A stretch of 64,000 bases of DNA from Rhineura floridana (Eukaryota; Chordata; Lepidosauria; Squamata; Rhineuridae): contig NC_084489.1 in assembly GCF_030035675.1 (NCBI RefSeq), forward strand, positions 77,738,270 through 77,802,269, given 5' to 3'. The notes under the pieces were generated by a model. That model saw only the letters and a list, made by a program, of their open reading frames with translations, ran no database searches and was not told where the DNA came from. Each line of letters starts with the position of its first letter. Within the stretch, counting starts at the first letter, position 1. A program made the position numbers and the translations under genes. Shown here one piece after another: positions 22,691-34,149 of the stretch.

Positions 22691-25619
22691 TAATCATTTC
22701 ATTCGAGGTGAATTTCTCTTGCAAAATGCTATTATATGTAATGAACCTAATTATAAATGGATTATACATTATTTTAAAAAGTAATCTCAAAACTATACTG
22801 TTTTAGCAAGCACAATGTTAGGTAACATGCAGCTAGCTGGCTAATATGGCTACCGCAATTCTTTTGTGCAACCATCAAAAACTTGTTAAAATCCTATTTT
22901 TTGCTTCCTTTTTTCCTCTTAAAATACCTTTAAATTTTGCAACTTATGTAAGTCACAAGGCAAATCTAATTTGATTCTCTCCATTGATTATCTTTAAATC
23001 TGACAGTAAATCTCTGTTCAGTGGTTTTGGAGGTTTCAATCTGGGCTTGGCAGTACTACAGAGTTATTTAATTTATATAAGGTGAAATAAGTTAGCATTT
23101 TTCTTACTTAGCAGTATGCCATGGTTTCTGAAAATGAAGGGCCATATATGGCAAGAAATACATGATTCACATGGGGAGCCTGCAGGTTTTAATGGTTAAA
23201 CATGGCATGTATGACATTGAGCACTACTTACTGATCGTTTGCCGTTTTGAATACACTGCATAAATTGTTACAGATGAAGTTTGTTAAACTTTTTCGTACT
23301 GAAATTGTATTTGTTTTTGAGATACAGAAAATACATACTTCAGCCAATTTGATCCTAAAGAAGCATCTTCATTGATGGACCTTGGCAACTAGAGCAATGT
23401 ATATTTTTAACAAGTCATTGGCTCTATAACTCTTGAAGGTATTTCTTCTTGTGTGCTCACACTGGAAAATGGCACAGCCACAACACAAAGAATAGCAGTT
23501 TCATCATCAAAGCACTGTTAATGGTATACAATTTATATTAATTTAAAGGGAAAGCATGTGGAAATAGCTGGAGTCCTTAAATTCAACATGCTTTTCATGT
23601 GGTTTTCAGTGAAAGTTGCATCTTCCTGAACTGGAGCATCTCTGTGTTATATTTCTTGCCTGTAAAACATTTCCACATTTGTGTTCTGTATAATTGTTAC
23701 ATTGAATATTTTATGTATGTTCATTCTTATAAAAGAGTTTGAATGCAGCATATAACCATGTCATTTTTTGGATTCAAAAAGTATGAGAACACATTCAGTG
23801 CTAAACATCTAGTAGAAACCAACCCTTCCTGCTCCATTGAAGAACTAGTAAAATGATAATCTGATAGGTAGAATGCATCTAGAACTTGGATCTATAAACT
23901 GCAGGGATGGGGTTGGGGAACAAGGAAATACAATGTCCACCTGTGAACTCTGCACTACACAATTCCTCACAATAGTAAATAGCAGCTATTTACCTGTATG
24001 AGAGAAACACAGGGGAACCCTTGGAAACACCACTGAGGTACTGATTACGTTTCTAGGGTAAGTCCTCCTTGTGTATCTCCCAATGCACAATGCTATTATA
24101 AAATTCAGTAAGCCATTGAGAATTTAAGAGCCCTAATCTGGCCCACCTTCTGTTGACATGGCTGCCTTGGTCATGCTACAGTATGGGGAAATTTTAAAAA
24201 ATTATAAGACAGAAAAAGCAAAATATTAACTTTTGTGGAGCTTCTAGTCAGTACTATTAGCAAGTATTATTCAATTCTTAAGTTACCAGTGCAGCATTCC
24301 ATGTAGGAAGTAGCAACTATGCTGCAAAGGTAACACTTGAAACAGACCATGTTCAACAAACTTGATTATTTCCCATGCCAGCCCCTTCAGCACCATGTGA
24401 GCAACCTGTACAATATAGTTCCCTGTTTCAAATTTTAGCGGCCCTACACACACACACACACACAGTTCATCTGTCTGAGCAACTTTTCATGCTTCTGGTT
24501 GCATGGGAAGCTTGTTTCTCCTACTCCCAAGATAAATTATGCAAGTGAGACTTGCAGCATTGAGTGCTGCTGTTCAGGGTTCCACCCACCCATTCCATTC
24601 CTCCGCAGCACTCTTCAGTGAGTGCAGAATTCTGACTATGCTCAGTCCTCATTAAGCTACATAGAGATCCCCCCCTCCTGAAAGATTAGTTGGTACTCTT
24701 GAAACCTTGGTTTTTTCAAGTCTCTTCAGAACTCCCATGAAAGGCTACTTTAACTCTTAAGATCTGCTAGAAGCAAAACTAAAGAACCTTTACTCTTGCA
24801 ATTGGAAAAATATTAATACATCAATATCTACTTAATTTGGTCATTTAATTGGGATTCAATTTTTCTCATTAACAACCTGTAAAAGCACGACCAGACTTTG
24901 AATCAAATGAGTTTATTGGTGTGCAATGTGTTTTATTTAAGATCTATCTTCATATATAATATGAATTTCAAAGAAACTAAGGCAACAATGCAGTATAATA
25001 CGGCTTTGGAGAGCGCATTCTCTGGCAGCCCAAAAGTTCTGGAATTCCCTCCCCACAGAGGTGTATTTGTCATCTTCATTATGTCATTTCCATTGTATAC
25101 TGAAGACACTCTGGCATTTGACACCTCTAGATACATATTTTTAGGACCCACTCTATTCTTGTGACTAATTTGTTTTGAACTTTTTAATATTGTATTCTTA
25201 AATTCCTGTAACTCACTGTGGGACCTTGTGGTTAAGTACAGGTAAGAAATCAAATTAATAATGTTGATAAAAGTGTTTCCTTTAATCTTGCCAACCAAGA
25301 TCACACACAGTTGTCAATGAAATTCAAGTTCTAAACAGCCAGCAGAAAAGTATCACAGAGTTGTAATTTTTCATTAGTTTTGGTCCATCACACCTACTCT
25401 ACTGTGTGCTGAAGTTTGCTGCAGCTAATGATTCTGTAGGCTAGCAAGGTCCAGACTAACACAAATAGTCTAATCTGCAGGTTACCAGTGCAACATGTAC
25501 ATGGGGTGCCTTTTGAAGACTTACAAACTGCAGTTTCTGCAAAATACAACCCTGAAGTTGCCTGCTGGGACCAGTAATTGGGAATATACATCTCACCGGT
25601 TTGCAACAGCTTCACTGGT
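22691..25619. other. Unannotated AT-rich DNA downstream of PAXIP1
   Basis: No coding exon, tRNA or clear mobile element was recognised. It contains a (CA)n run at about 24446-24465 and a phrase near 24638 that echoes one near 205. It may include a distal PAXIP1 3' UTR up to about 23.8 kb. Confidence 0.4.
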
Positions 25620-25746
25620 TTCTCCTGTGCATGGAAAGATATCAGGTGGGTAACTAGCTCCACCTAGTGGTTGAAGGCAAAAGAGTACTGCTGACGTTTT
25701 ACTGTAGGTCCGTTCCTAGTCTGCGCCTGCTCCGTCCGCAGTTTTT
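25620..25746 (+). repeat. DIRS left inverted terminal repeat
   Basis: The stretch from ggtgggtaactagctccacc to ctccgtccgcag is the reverse complement, with few differences, of 32316-32427. The outermost ~25 bases are matched in the internal complementary region at about 32103-32132. Confidence 0.85.
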
Positions 25747-26330
25747 TTTCCCCTCTTTTGCCTTCACCGAATCTGGTTGATTCCTCTCTGTCTCCGTCGG
25801 TTCAGGCTTGTATTGTTTGTTTTTTAAGTCTTACCTGTTGGTTTCTGCTGTTTCTTGCCCTCAGTATATGTTTTGTCTTCCCCTGCTGTTTAAAGTTTAA
25901 AGTTTAAAAACAAAAAAACAAAAAAGCTCCTTGTGTCTTTCCTCCGTTTTTTTCTCGGTGGTGAGGAGCATTCAGCCCCTCCCCATGGCTTCTGGGACCG
26001 TTGGCCTCTTCAGGCTCCCTCCCCAGCCGAATTTGCTACCGTTCCTCCTAGTCAGCAACTCATAGCATCGGCAGCATTAGCCTAAGAGGCGAATTTCACC
26101 GGAGCTCGGAACTCAGGCCCACGCCTCGGATTTTCGCGCTCCCTTTCAAGCGGCTTCGTTTTCCCTGCTTCATAGCGGGGAGGGGCAGACGCACAGATGC
26201 CATAGCAGGTCGGCGGCAACAGCTTCTAATCTTTCTGCTTTACCTAGCCGCTTATTAGACAGTGTTGTCAATCATTACCAGCGGGAGCCTTCCATTCATA
26301 TTTTCATTAACCCCGTAAGTCCCGCAGTGT

Positions 26331-28101
26331 GTGCCCGCTATGGGGAAAGCCACACACAAAACAAAGCACCTCTCAAAGGGGTCGAAAGTGCTTCCCCGCA
26401 AGCCAGCGACAGGCGCAGTGCCAGAACTCAGTTCCATCCTGGGATCAGAGCAGGCTCATTCTTCGGGGGATCATTCTGAAACAGTGGTGGCCCGCCCCTC
26501 TACCGTCAGGCACGAGGTGGCTGAGGCTCAGGTTTTGGCGGGCAGGGTGGCTGCAGAAGGCAGGATTCCTGTTCCACATAAGGGAACCTGTAGAGAAGGT
26601 CAAGATTCCTACCACCACTCAAGGGACCAGAGGGACCTGGAACCCCTGTCTGATGGGGAAGGTGGCCAGTCTCACCCTTCCTTAGACGCTATTTTTTCTA
26701 ACAACTTCTCCCCCGAGGCCTTCACAGGGTTTTTGGAGGAGCCAATCCCTGTCCAACAAATTCATGATGCTGGTGGGCACAGGCTTTATCCATCTCACTC
26801 TCAAGCTCGCCCTATTCAGCTGCAGCTTTCAGCACATTCAATTCAGCAATTAAAAGAACAGCTTAAGGATGCCCTTTTAATGGATCTGACTAGAGATTTG
26901 TCTTCTCAAACTGCATCAGGCTCACAACCCTCAAGGCACCCGAGGGCGAACACACGCCCTTCCCCGGGCCGCACATCCCCAGACCCCTATGCTGCATCGC
27001 AGGGCAGACACCTTCAGCTCCCAGAACAGGAGCTTATAGACACAGAAAATGACTTGATTGTGTTGGATGAAGAGGAATGGAGTGGGGAATCAGAATCTGA
27101 GGAGATTTTATCTACTAGAATATTTCAAGAGGCTCATTTCCTTCCTCTGCTATGCAAAGCGATGGAGGCTCTTACCCTCACCTCTACAGAGGATCCTCCT
27201 ACTCCACCCTCCTTGAGAGTCTCAGCAGTATGTCCAGATCCAAAGCCTAGGTCTAGAGTATTGAAGCTTCCTTCTCTTCTCCCCAAGGTGCTCAAATCAG
27301 AATTTGACATTCCCTTGCAATTCAAAAACTCAGTTTCGGTAGCCAACAAATATTATACACTGGAACAACCGATCATGGATCAGTTGAAAGTCCCGCTCAT
27401 AGACGCGCCTATAGTCAATCTATTGAACTCATCATTGAATCCTAAAGACTCAAGACGCTCACCTTAAGGATCCTACTGAGCGCAAGATGGACCAGGGACT
27501 TAGAAGAGTGCACGAGGCTAGTGCGCTTTCAATCAGGGCAGCAGCAGCCTCTTCTGTGTTTGCTCGAGCCTCCCTACTGTGGTTGGAAGACCTGCTAGAT
27601 GGCCCACAGCAGGATGCAGCCCGGATACGCAAATCTCTGCTGAAGGTCTCTCGGGCAGTTACCTTCATGGTAGATGCGTCAATGGACGCCATGCAGTTTG
27701 CAGCTAGGTCTCTCACTGCAGGGATCTTCACGCGAAGGACCCTTTGGCTTCGACATTGGGATGCAGACCCTGCAGCTCGTTCGAATCTTGCCTCGGAACC
27801 CTACGTGGGTGGCAAATTATTTGGGGACACTGCCCTCGCCAACATATTAGCAACCAAGGAAAAGAAAAAGTCCATGCCATCCACCAGAAAAAGGGAGGAT
27901 GGAAGGACCTTTCGCCGCTTATTCCATCCATATCACTTGTCGCAGTCCTTTCGGGGCTCACGTCCCTTTGGAAGACAGAAGGACGCCCCCTCCAGCCGTC
28001 CCTTCTGGAACAGACAGCGCAACCAACTTAAGTCCCAGCAACACCTCCCAGGTCGATCCGGCCTTGCATCCCAGGCACGTGGAAACAGAAATCAGTTCTG
28101 A
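26331..28101 (+). pseudogene. DIRS Gag-like region (fossil)
   Basis: Weakly conserved coding sequence upstream of the polymerase, in the position of DIRS ORF1. It has a basic start (GKATHKTKHLSKGSK), an acidic middle and an Arg/Gln/Ser-rich end that overlaps the polymerase frame, as the family commonly does. It is part of the broken element. Confidence 0.6.
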
Positions 28102-29671
28102 CGCCTCCACCTCGCCGGTGGGAGCCCGTCTCCAACGATTTGCTCACCGATGGGAGGACCTATCCTCCGATCGCTGGGTCCTCCGCACTCTTCGATACGG
28201 CCTTCGCCTGGAGTTTTCCTCCACCCCCCCGGCGAGATTCCTTCCATCCCCTCTGTCAGCAAATCCACACAAAAGGGGCAAAGTTTTGAGATCAGTTTCC
28301 CATCTCCTACGCATGGCAGCTATCGAGGCAGTACCTCCAGGGGAGAGGTTCCTGGGAAACTACTCTCTGTTCTTCACCGTCGACAAAAAAGACAGTTCAT
28401 CCAGGCCAGTATTAGACCTCAAGACTCTAAATTGCTTCATAAAATACCGCAAATTTTGGATGGAGACCTTACTTTCCATCAAAGAAGCGCTGAGGCTAGG
28501 GGACTTCCTCTCATCTATCGACCTGAAGGAAGCCTACCTGCACATTCCAATTTTTCCCCCTCACAGAAGGTATCTTCGCTTCGCGGTGGGACAAGACCAT
28601 TATCAGTTCAGGGCCATGCCCTTTGGCCTGTCGTCCGCTCCCAGGACATTCACCAAGATTGTGGTTACCCTGGTGGCACACCTCAGGACACAGGGGATTC
28701 ATATTTTTCCTTATCTGGACGATTTTCTGATCCGCTCACCATCGTTACACAAGGCATGGGAGGACCTCCATGTCACCCTGACCTGTCTAAAGGATCACGG
28801 TTTCCTGATCAACGAAGCCAAGAGTCATCTCTTTCCGTCCAGACGCATCACACATTTGGGAGCGACTATAGACTCTCAAAATGGCCTCATTACGCTATCT
28901 TCAGACAGGATCAGCAAGATCCGCAAAGTGGTGTTGCATGTCCTATCCTCCACCTCTACAGACCTGATGGAGTTGGCAGCACTTCTCGGTTTGATGGTAT
29001 CCACGTTCCAAACGACGCCATGGGCACGTCATCATTCCCGCACTCTTCAGTGGGCGCTGCTGCCATTCCAGAACGACATAGCGTCCAGGCGCCACCGCAT
29101 GGTCGCTCTGTCACCACAGATTCGTCAGTCGCTGTTCTGGTGGACCCAAGAGCTCAACCTGATGCGAGGCGTCCCTTTCCAGGATCCACTCCACACCCTG
29201 ATAACGTCCGATGCCAGCTTATCCGGATGGGGAGCCATCTGCGACGGGCAGATGATTCAAGGCATGTGGTCGGCTCAGGAATCCGCACTGCCGATCAACC
29301 TACTCGAACTACGCGCAGTTCGTCTGGCCCTCAGGCACTTTGCGAACACCAGACGGTTAGGGGCAGTGCTTGTCAGAACAGACAACGTGTCGGCCAAATC
29401 GTATTTAAACCGTCAGGGAGGCACACGCTCCCTCATTCTTCAGAAGGAGGCCTTTCTCCTCTTCCAGTGGGCGGAGCCCAATATCATATCGATAGCGGCA
29501 GAATACCTCAAGGGGGAGGACAACAGCCAAGCGGACTGGCTCAGTCGGGAGAAGCTGATTCAAGGAGAATGGAGACTTCACCCACAGTCCTTTCGTCAAA
29601 TAGTGGAACGTTTTGGCCACATTCAAGTAGACCTCTTTGCCACCAGTGCCAACCAGCAGGTGCAGAGGTTC
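27899..29671 (+). pseudogene. DIRS reverse transcriptase / RNase H region (fossil)
   Basis: The reverse transcriptase lies at about 28330-28870, with FFTVDKKDSSSRPVLDLKTL, SSIDLKEAYLHIPI, MPFGLSSAPR and a YLDD box near 28705. RNase H lies at about 29195-29560 (TSDASLSGWGAICDG, LLELRAV, RTDNVSAK, ADWLSR). The VDLFATSANQQVQRF stretch that follows is typical of the end of this domain in DIRS polymerases. The region stops at the inserted CR1. Confidence 0.85.
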
Positions 29672-30705
29672 TTAAGAACATAAAGAACATAAGAAGAGCC
29701 TGCTGGATCAGGCCAGTGGCCCATCTAGTCCAGCATCCTGTTCTCACAGTGGCCAACCAGGTGCCTGGGGGAAGCCCGCAAGCAGGACCCGAGTGCAAGA
29801 ACACTCTCCCCTCCTGAGGCTTCCAGCAACTGGTTTTCAGAAGCATGCTGCCTCTGACTAGGGTGGCAGAGCACAGCCATCATGGCTAGTACCCATTGAT
29901 AGCCCTGTCCTCCATGAATTTGTCTAATCTTCTTTTAAAGCCATCTAAGCTGGTGGCCATTACTGCATCTTGTGGGAGCAAATTCCATAGTTTAACTATG
30001 CGCTGAGTAAAGAAGTACTTCCTTTTGTCTGTCCTGAATCTTCCAACATTCAGCTTCTTTGAATGTCCACGAGTTCTAGTATTATGAGAGAGGGAGAAGA
30101 ACTTTTCTCTATCCACTTTCTCAATGCCATGCATAATTTTATGCACTTCTATCATGTCTCCTCTGACCCGCCTTTTCTCTAAACTAAAAAGCCCCAAATG
30201 CTGCAACCTTTCCTCGTAAGGGAGTCGCTATAATATCCTTTTTGAGATGAGGCGACCAGAACTGTACACAGTATTCCAAATGCGGCCGCACCATAGATTT
30301 ATACAGCGGCATTATGATATCGACTGTTTTATTTTCAATACCTTTCCTAATTATCCCTAGCATGGAATTTGCCTTTTTCACAGCTGCCGCACACTGGGTT
30401 GACATTTTCATTGTGCTGTCCACTACAACCCCGAGGTCTCTCTCCTGGTCGGTCACCGCCAGTTCAGACCCCATGAGCGTATATGTGAAATTAAGATTTT
30501 TTGCTCCAATATGCATAATTTTACACTTGTTTATATTGAATTGCATTTGCCATTTTTCTGCCCATTCACTCAGTTTGGAGAGGTCTTTTTGGAGCTCTTC
30601 GCAATCCCTTTTTGTTTTAACAACCCTGAACAATTTAGTGTCGTCAGCAAACTTGGCCACTTCACTGCTCACTCCTAATTCTAGGTCATTAATGAACAAG
30701 TTGAA
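29672..30705 (-). mobile_element. CR1 LINE fragment inserted in the DIRS element
   Basis: On the - strand it starts at NLFINDLELGVSSEVAKFAD, passes FADDTKLF, NINKCKIMHIGAK, ERDLGVVVDSTMKMSTQ and PLYKSMVRPHLEYCVQFWSP, and reaches the CR1 3' UTR and its ATGTTCTT-type terminal repeats at 29672-29690. Compared with the sister copy at 34150-35260 it lacks about 50 bases near 30226 (the ELEKVQKRATRMIRGMER segment), so the frame is broken. It is 5'-truncated and has no endonuclease or catalytic core. Confidence 0.85.
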
Positions 30706-30737
30706 GCCGATATGCGTCACCAGGCGCGGAAGGGATA

Positions 30738-32050
30738 AATGCCTTGACTTCCCAGTGGCCTCCGGGCAGACTATATGCATTTCCTCCAATTCCAGTGATT
30801 TCCAGGGTACTCAAAAAACTTCGTGCCGAAAGGACAGCACTTTTGTTGGTGGCTCCATGGTGGCCAAGGTGACCTTGGTTTCCAGACCTTCTCGATCTGT
30901 CGGTGGAACCACCATGGAAGATTCCAACGCGAACGGACCTGCTCTCTCAGGGACAGCTCCAGCACCCAGACCCAGAGTGGTGGGCACTTCATGTCTGGAA
31001 CTTGAACGGAAGAGACTCTTGAAAAGAGGCATCTCTCCGCAAGTAGTAGAAACCATGATGGCTTCTAGACGCCCATCCACGCTCAGAATTTATGAAAGCA
31101 CTTGGAAGGCCTTCTCATCCTGGTCGCAGAAACAAGGGGTTCTTCCTCGAAAGGCGGGAGTAAAAGAAATCTTGTCCTTCCTGCAAGATGGCGTATCTTT
31201 GGGTCTCAGACCAAACACCCTGAGGCGCCAAGTTTCAGCCTTATCGGCAACCCTCTCCAGATCCCCGGATAAGCCAGTCGGATCTCACCCCTTTGTCAAG
31301 AGTTTCCTCAGGGGAGCAACGATAACTGCACCTCCTACGGTGCATCGCTACCCAACTTGGGATCTGCATAAGGTTTTGTCAGCCCTTCAAAAACCTCCGT
31401 TCAAACCCCTGAGTCAAGTTTCTCTCCGTCTTCTTTCCTTTAAGGTCTTGTTTCTTGTGGCCATTACTTCGGCCCGTCGAGTGTCTGAATTGAATGCCCT
31501 GTCTGTCCATAAAAATTTTTGTGTATTCCATAAGGATAGAGTAGTCCTCCGTACTGTCCCTTCCTTTCGTCCCAAAGTGTTGTCTGCCTTCCATTGTCAG
31601 CAGGAGCTGGTCTTACCATCCTTCTGTCCAAATCCTGTCCATCCTTTAGAAAAAGCCTGGCACTCTCTTGATGTGACAAGAGCCCTTAAAGTTTATATTT
31701 CCAAGACTAAATCATTTCGGAAAACAGATAATTTGTTTGTCTCCTTTCACCCAAAATCCATGGGGAATAAAGTCACCACATCTACGCTAGCCAGGTGGAT
31801 CAAGGCATGCATTTCCTTGGCATATGCCTCTCTAAGATTATCCCGGCCCGCCGGGTTGGTAGCTCATTCTACTAGGGTGGCGGCCACATCAGCGGCCTTT
31901 TCCCATAATGCCTCTCTGGGGGAGATATGTAGGGCAGCCGCATGGGCCACTCCCAATACCTTCATTAAACGTTATAAAATAGACTCCTATGCTTCAGCCG
32001 AGGCAGCCTTTGGTAGGAGAGTGCTACAGCATGTCCTCTCAGATCACTAG
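30738..32050 (+). pseudogene. DIRS tyrosine recombinase region (fossil)
   Basis: From about 30990 the frame encodes a DIRS/Ngaro-type tyrosine recombinase. It has an N-terminal helical SAM-like part (RPSTLRIYESTWKAFSSW), a catalytic Arg in TSARRVSELNAL, HSTR in the H-x-x-R position, and a Tyr in YKIDSY near the end. The enzyme would insert circular cDNA. Sequence before about 30990 is the tail of the polymerase region. Confidence 0.85.
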
Positions 32051-32099
32051 TACCCATAGCCCAGCAGTATTCCCACCCTACATGGGTCAGCTTTGGTAT

Positions 32100-32195
32100 G
32101 TCCCACCTGATATCATCTTTCCATGCACAGGAGAAGAGACATTTGGTCTTACTGTGAAATCGGTCTTCTCTGTGCATGTCAAAGATGATATCAGG
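32100..32195 (+). repeat. DIRS internal complementary region
   Basis: The left half (about 32103-32132, cccacctgatatc to cacaggagaa) is the reverse complement of the element's left end at 25620-25650. The right half (about 32130-32195, gaagagacatttggtc to gatgatatcagg) is the reverse complement of the right end at 32420-32481. The two halves overlap by GAA. This junction copy templates cDNA circle closure in the DIRS1 model. Confidence 0.85.
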
Positions 32196-32315
32196 GCCGC
32201 TCCCTATGACAGCTGGGCTGCCTGTCCAAGCGCTGTTAGACCTTGAGCAGAGAGTGTATGAGTACTGTTGTGTTGTCTTTTTGTGGTATTATTTCATTTC
32301 TTTCTGTGGGCTTGT

Positions 32316-32481
32316 TATTAAAAAACTGCGGACGGAGCAGGCGCAGACGGAACGGACCTACAGTAAAACGTCAGCAGTACTCTTTTGCCTTCAACCACTA
32401 GGTGGAGCTAGTTACCCACCTGATATCATCTTTGACATGCACAGAGAAGACCGATTTCACGGTAAGACCAAATGTCTCTTC
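32316..32481 (-). repeat. DIRS right inverted terminal repeat
   Basis: aaaaactgcggacggagcag through ccacctgatatc mirrors 25643-25746. The outer part, to gtctcttc at 32481, is longer than at the left end and is matched in the internal complementary region. Confidence 0.85.
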
Positions 32482-32807
32482 CAGTCTATATCTGACCACA
32501 GTTCAGTATGCTGGTGCTTAGTTTTAAATGCTGTCAGTGGTGGGCAGTTACATTTTATAACACATCCCTTCTGGCCTCAAGAATTACTGGCCTGAGCTCT
32601 TCTACAAATGCAATGTTGCTGAAAGCTCTGCCGTATGCTGCATTCATTTCCTCTAGTAGCCTGTTCTCCAAAGGCTTCTGAAGTAGATGTACTGTTTTCT
32701 TTTTTTAATGTTATATACTAAACAGAGTAGTTAAACATTCAGCAGCCTTTAAAATGTTTATGGGTGGTTATAGGGAGAGAGGTCAGAAGGAAATACTATG
32801 CATATAT

Positions 32808-33145
32808 GGAAATGGACTGACTGCAAGTCGATCCTGAGTTATGGCCACCCTGTGAATAGGGATTTCATGGTAAGTGGTATTCAGAGGGGGTTTCTCATTG
32901 CCTCCCTCTGAAGCTAGTCCTCCCCAGCTGGCTAGGTCCTGTTCAGCATGCCATAGCTGCACAAGCCAGCCCCTTCCTTGTCCGCAACTGCCAGATGGGG
33001 TGCAACTGGGCTCCTTGGGACTATGCTGCTTGCCCACAGCTGCACAGGTGGCAGGGCATGTAACCCTTGAGCCACTCACTGTGGGGGTGATCTTTAGCTG
33101 GCCCTTAACACCCAGGAGACACAAGCGGGGATTTGAACTTGCAGA
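32808..33145 (-). mobile_element. Long Sauria-like SINE, copy 1 (head truncated)
   Basis: The + strand begins gaaatggactgactgcaagt, then the BovB-like 3' end (gtcgatcctgagttatgg), the ggtattcagagggggttt block, and about 200 bp of a middle absent from the SINE at 17375-17607 (agctgcacaagccagccc, ctgcacaggtggcagggcat). The head ends just after its B-box (gggatttgaactt), where unrelated DNA begins. Confidence 0.75.
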
Positions 33146-34149
33146 CTGTGATGTCCTTATATGTTAAAACCTGTAAATATGGTAAGTGCGGGTTTATTAA
33201 GGGATATATGGTCAGTGAATTGAATGAGGGGGGAGAGCATGGGTTGGCAGGCTGGAGAATGCTGGATGATGATTGGCTGAAGGTATAAATGGGAGGATGA
33301 CAGTTGAGGGGGGGTCGGTTGGTGAGAGTTGTTGGAGAGTCATTAGTGGAAAGTTATTTGGATGGGTTGGTTGACAGTTCTGAGGGAGGACTTGTAGTAC
33401 CTTGTCACAAACCTGGATTTGCATGAAGTTGTGGGGGATGGAAGGGTAGGGGAACAAAAGAGAAGGAGGGTTGCACAGCAGCAGTGGCCTTGGCATGGCA
33501 GTGAGAATGGGAAAAGTGGTGGTTTAAAATGAGAGATCTGAATAGATTGGCAAGGGAGGAACATTGAGGGGTCTTTTTAAAAAAAAAAGTTTTAATGAGG
33601 AGAAATAGCAGAGATGGGTACATCACAGAACCTAACAGATCATAGCCTTTCCCAACTCTCTTGTTGCTGTACTCAAGCCTCTTCTCATTTTACTCAAACT
33701 CTGCCATTCTTTAAAACCACTATTTTCCTCAGTGTCCTTCAAACTCTGCTTTACTCAAACCTCTGCCATTCTTTAAAACCACCACTTTTTTCCTTTTAGC
33801 ATCTCTCTTTTCTCACTGTACTCAAACATCTCCCTCTTTCATTCCTCAGCTGCCTCATGTGAGAAAGATAAACTACGTGGAGCCCTCAAATATTCCATAA
33901 TACCTTCGCACAATGCATTTCACTGCTAGTACCTTGTGTTATCTTCAACATGAAGTTCCAGATTCAAGGTAGTAATTTAGAACAAGTATTTTATTAACGA
34001 GTAAACACCCATATTTGTACAATATTCACAACTGAATTTAACCTTCTCTAACAGAACAAGCTAACTGACAGGCTTACTCTTAAGAGCCTATTCACCTTAA
34101 AAACAAAGCAACATATATAACCATGGCTGCGAGTGGGCAAAGAGGGCTG
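33146..34149. other. Unassigned region, possibly a degraded LTR or satellite-like repeat
   Basis: No gene was found. It interrupts the SINE head at 33145. A CCAAT-type gattggct (33271-33278) and TATAAAT (33284-33290) lie together but are closer than in a usual promoter. Two similar units, ttactcaaac..ctgccattctttaaaaccac, stand at about 33692 and 33750. The rest is unrecognised. Confidence 0.3.

Larger units (their letters stand above)
25620..32481 (+). mobile_element. DIRS-like tyrosine-recombinase retrotransposon (fossil)
   Basis: This is about 6.9 kb, including about 1.0 kb of inserted CR1. Its order is: inverted terminal repeat, Gag-like region, reverse transcriptase with RNase H, tyrosine recombinase, internal complementary region, inverted terminal repeat. 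DIRS elements have this plan and integrate by recombinase instead of integrase, so they leave no target duplication; none is seen. The reverse transcriptase shows a YLDD box and the RNase H a TSDAS-type start. It is broken: one large insertion and a small number of other breaks. Near-identical terminal repeats suggest it is not very old. Confidence 0.85.

Noticed and set aside
30314-30705. N-terminal extension of the recombinase frame
   Set aside because: These residues are the antisense of the inserted CR1, not part of the recombinase.
26331-32050. A novel host recombinase/polymerase operon-like cluster
   Set aside because: The parts, the inverted ends and the internal complementary region all belong to one DIRS-like element.
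32874-33167. Open frame ([19 protein letters not shown]..) that recurs at 42293-42694 and 63181-63396
   Set aside because: All three are the same stretch of the long SINE read through; the antisense frames are likewise shadows. Not a conserved small protein.
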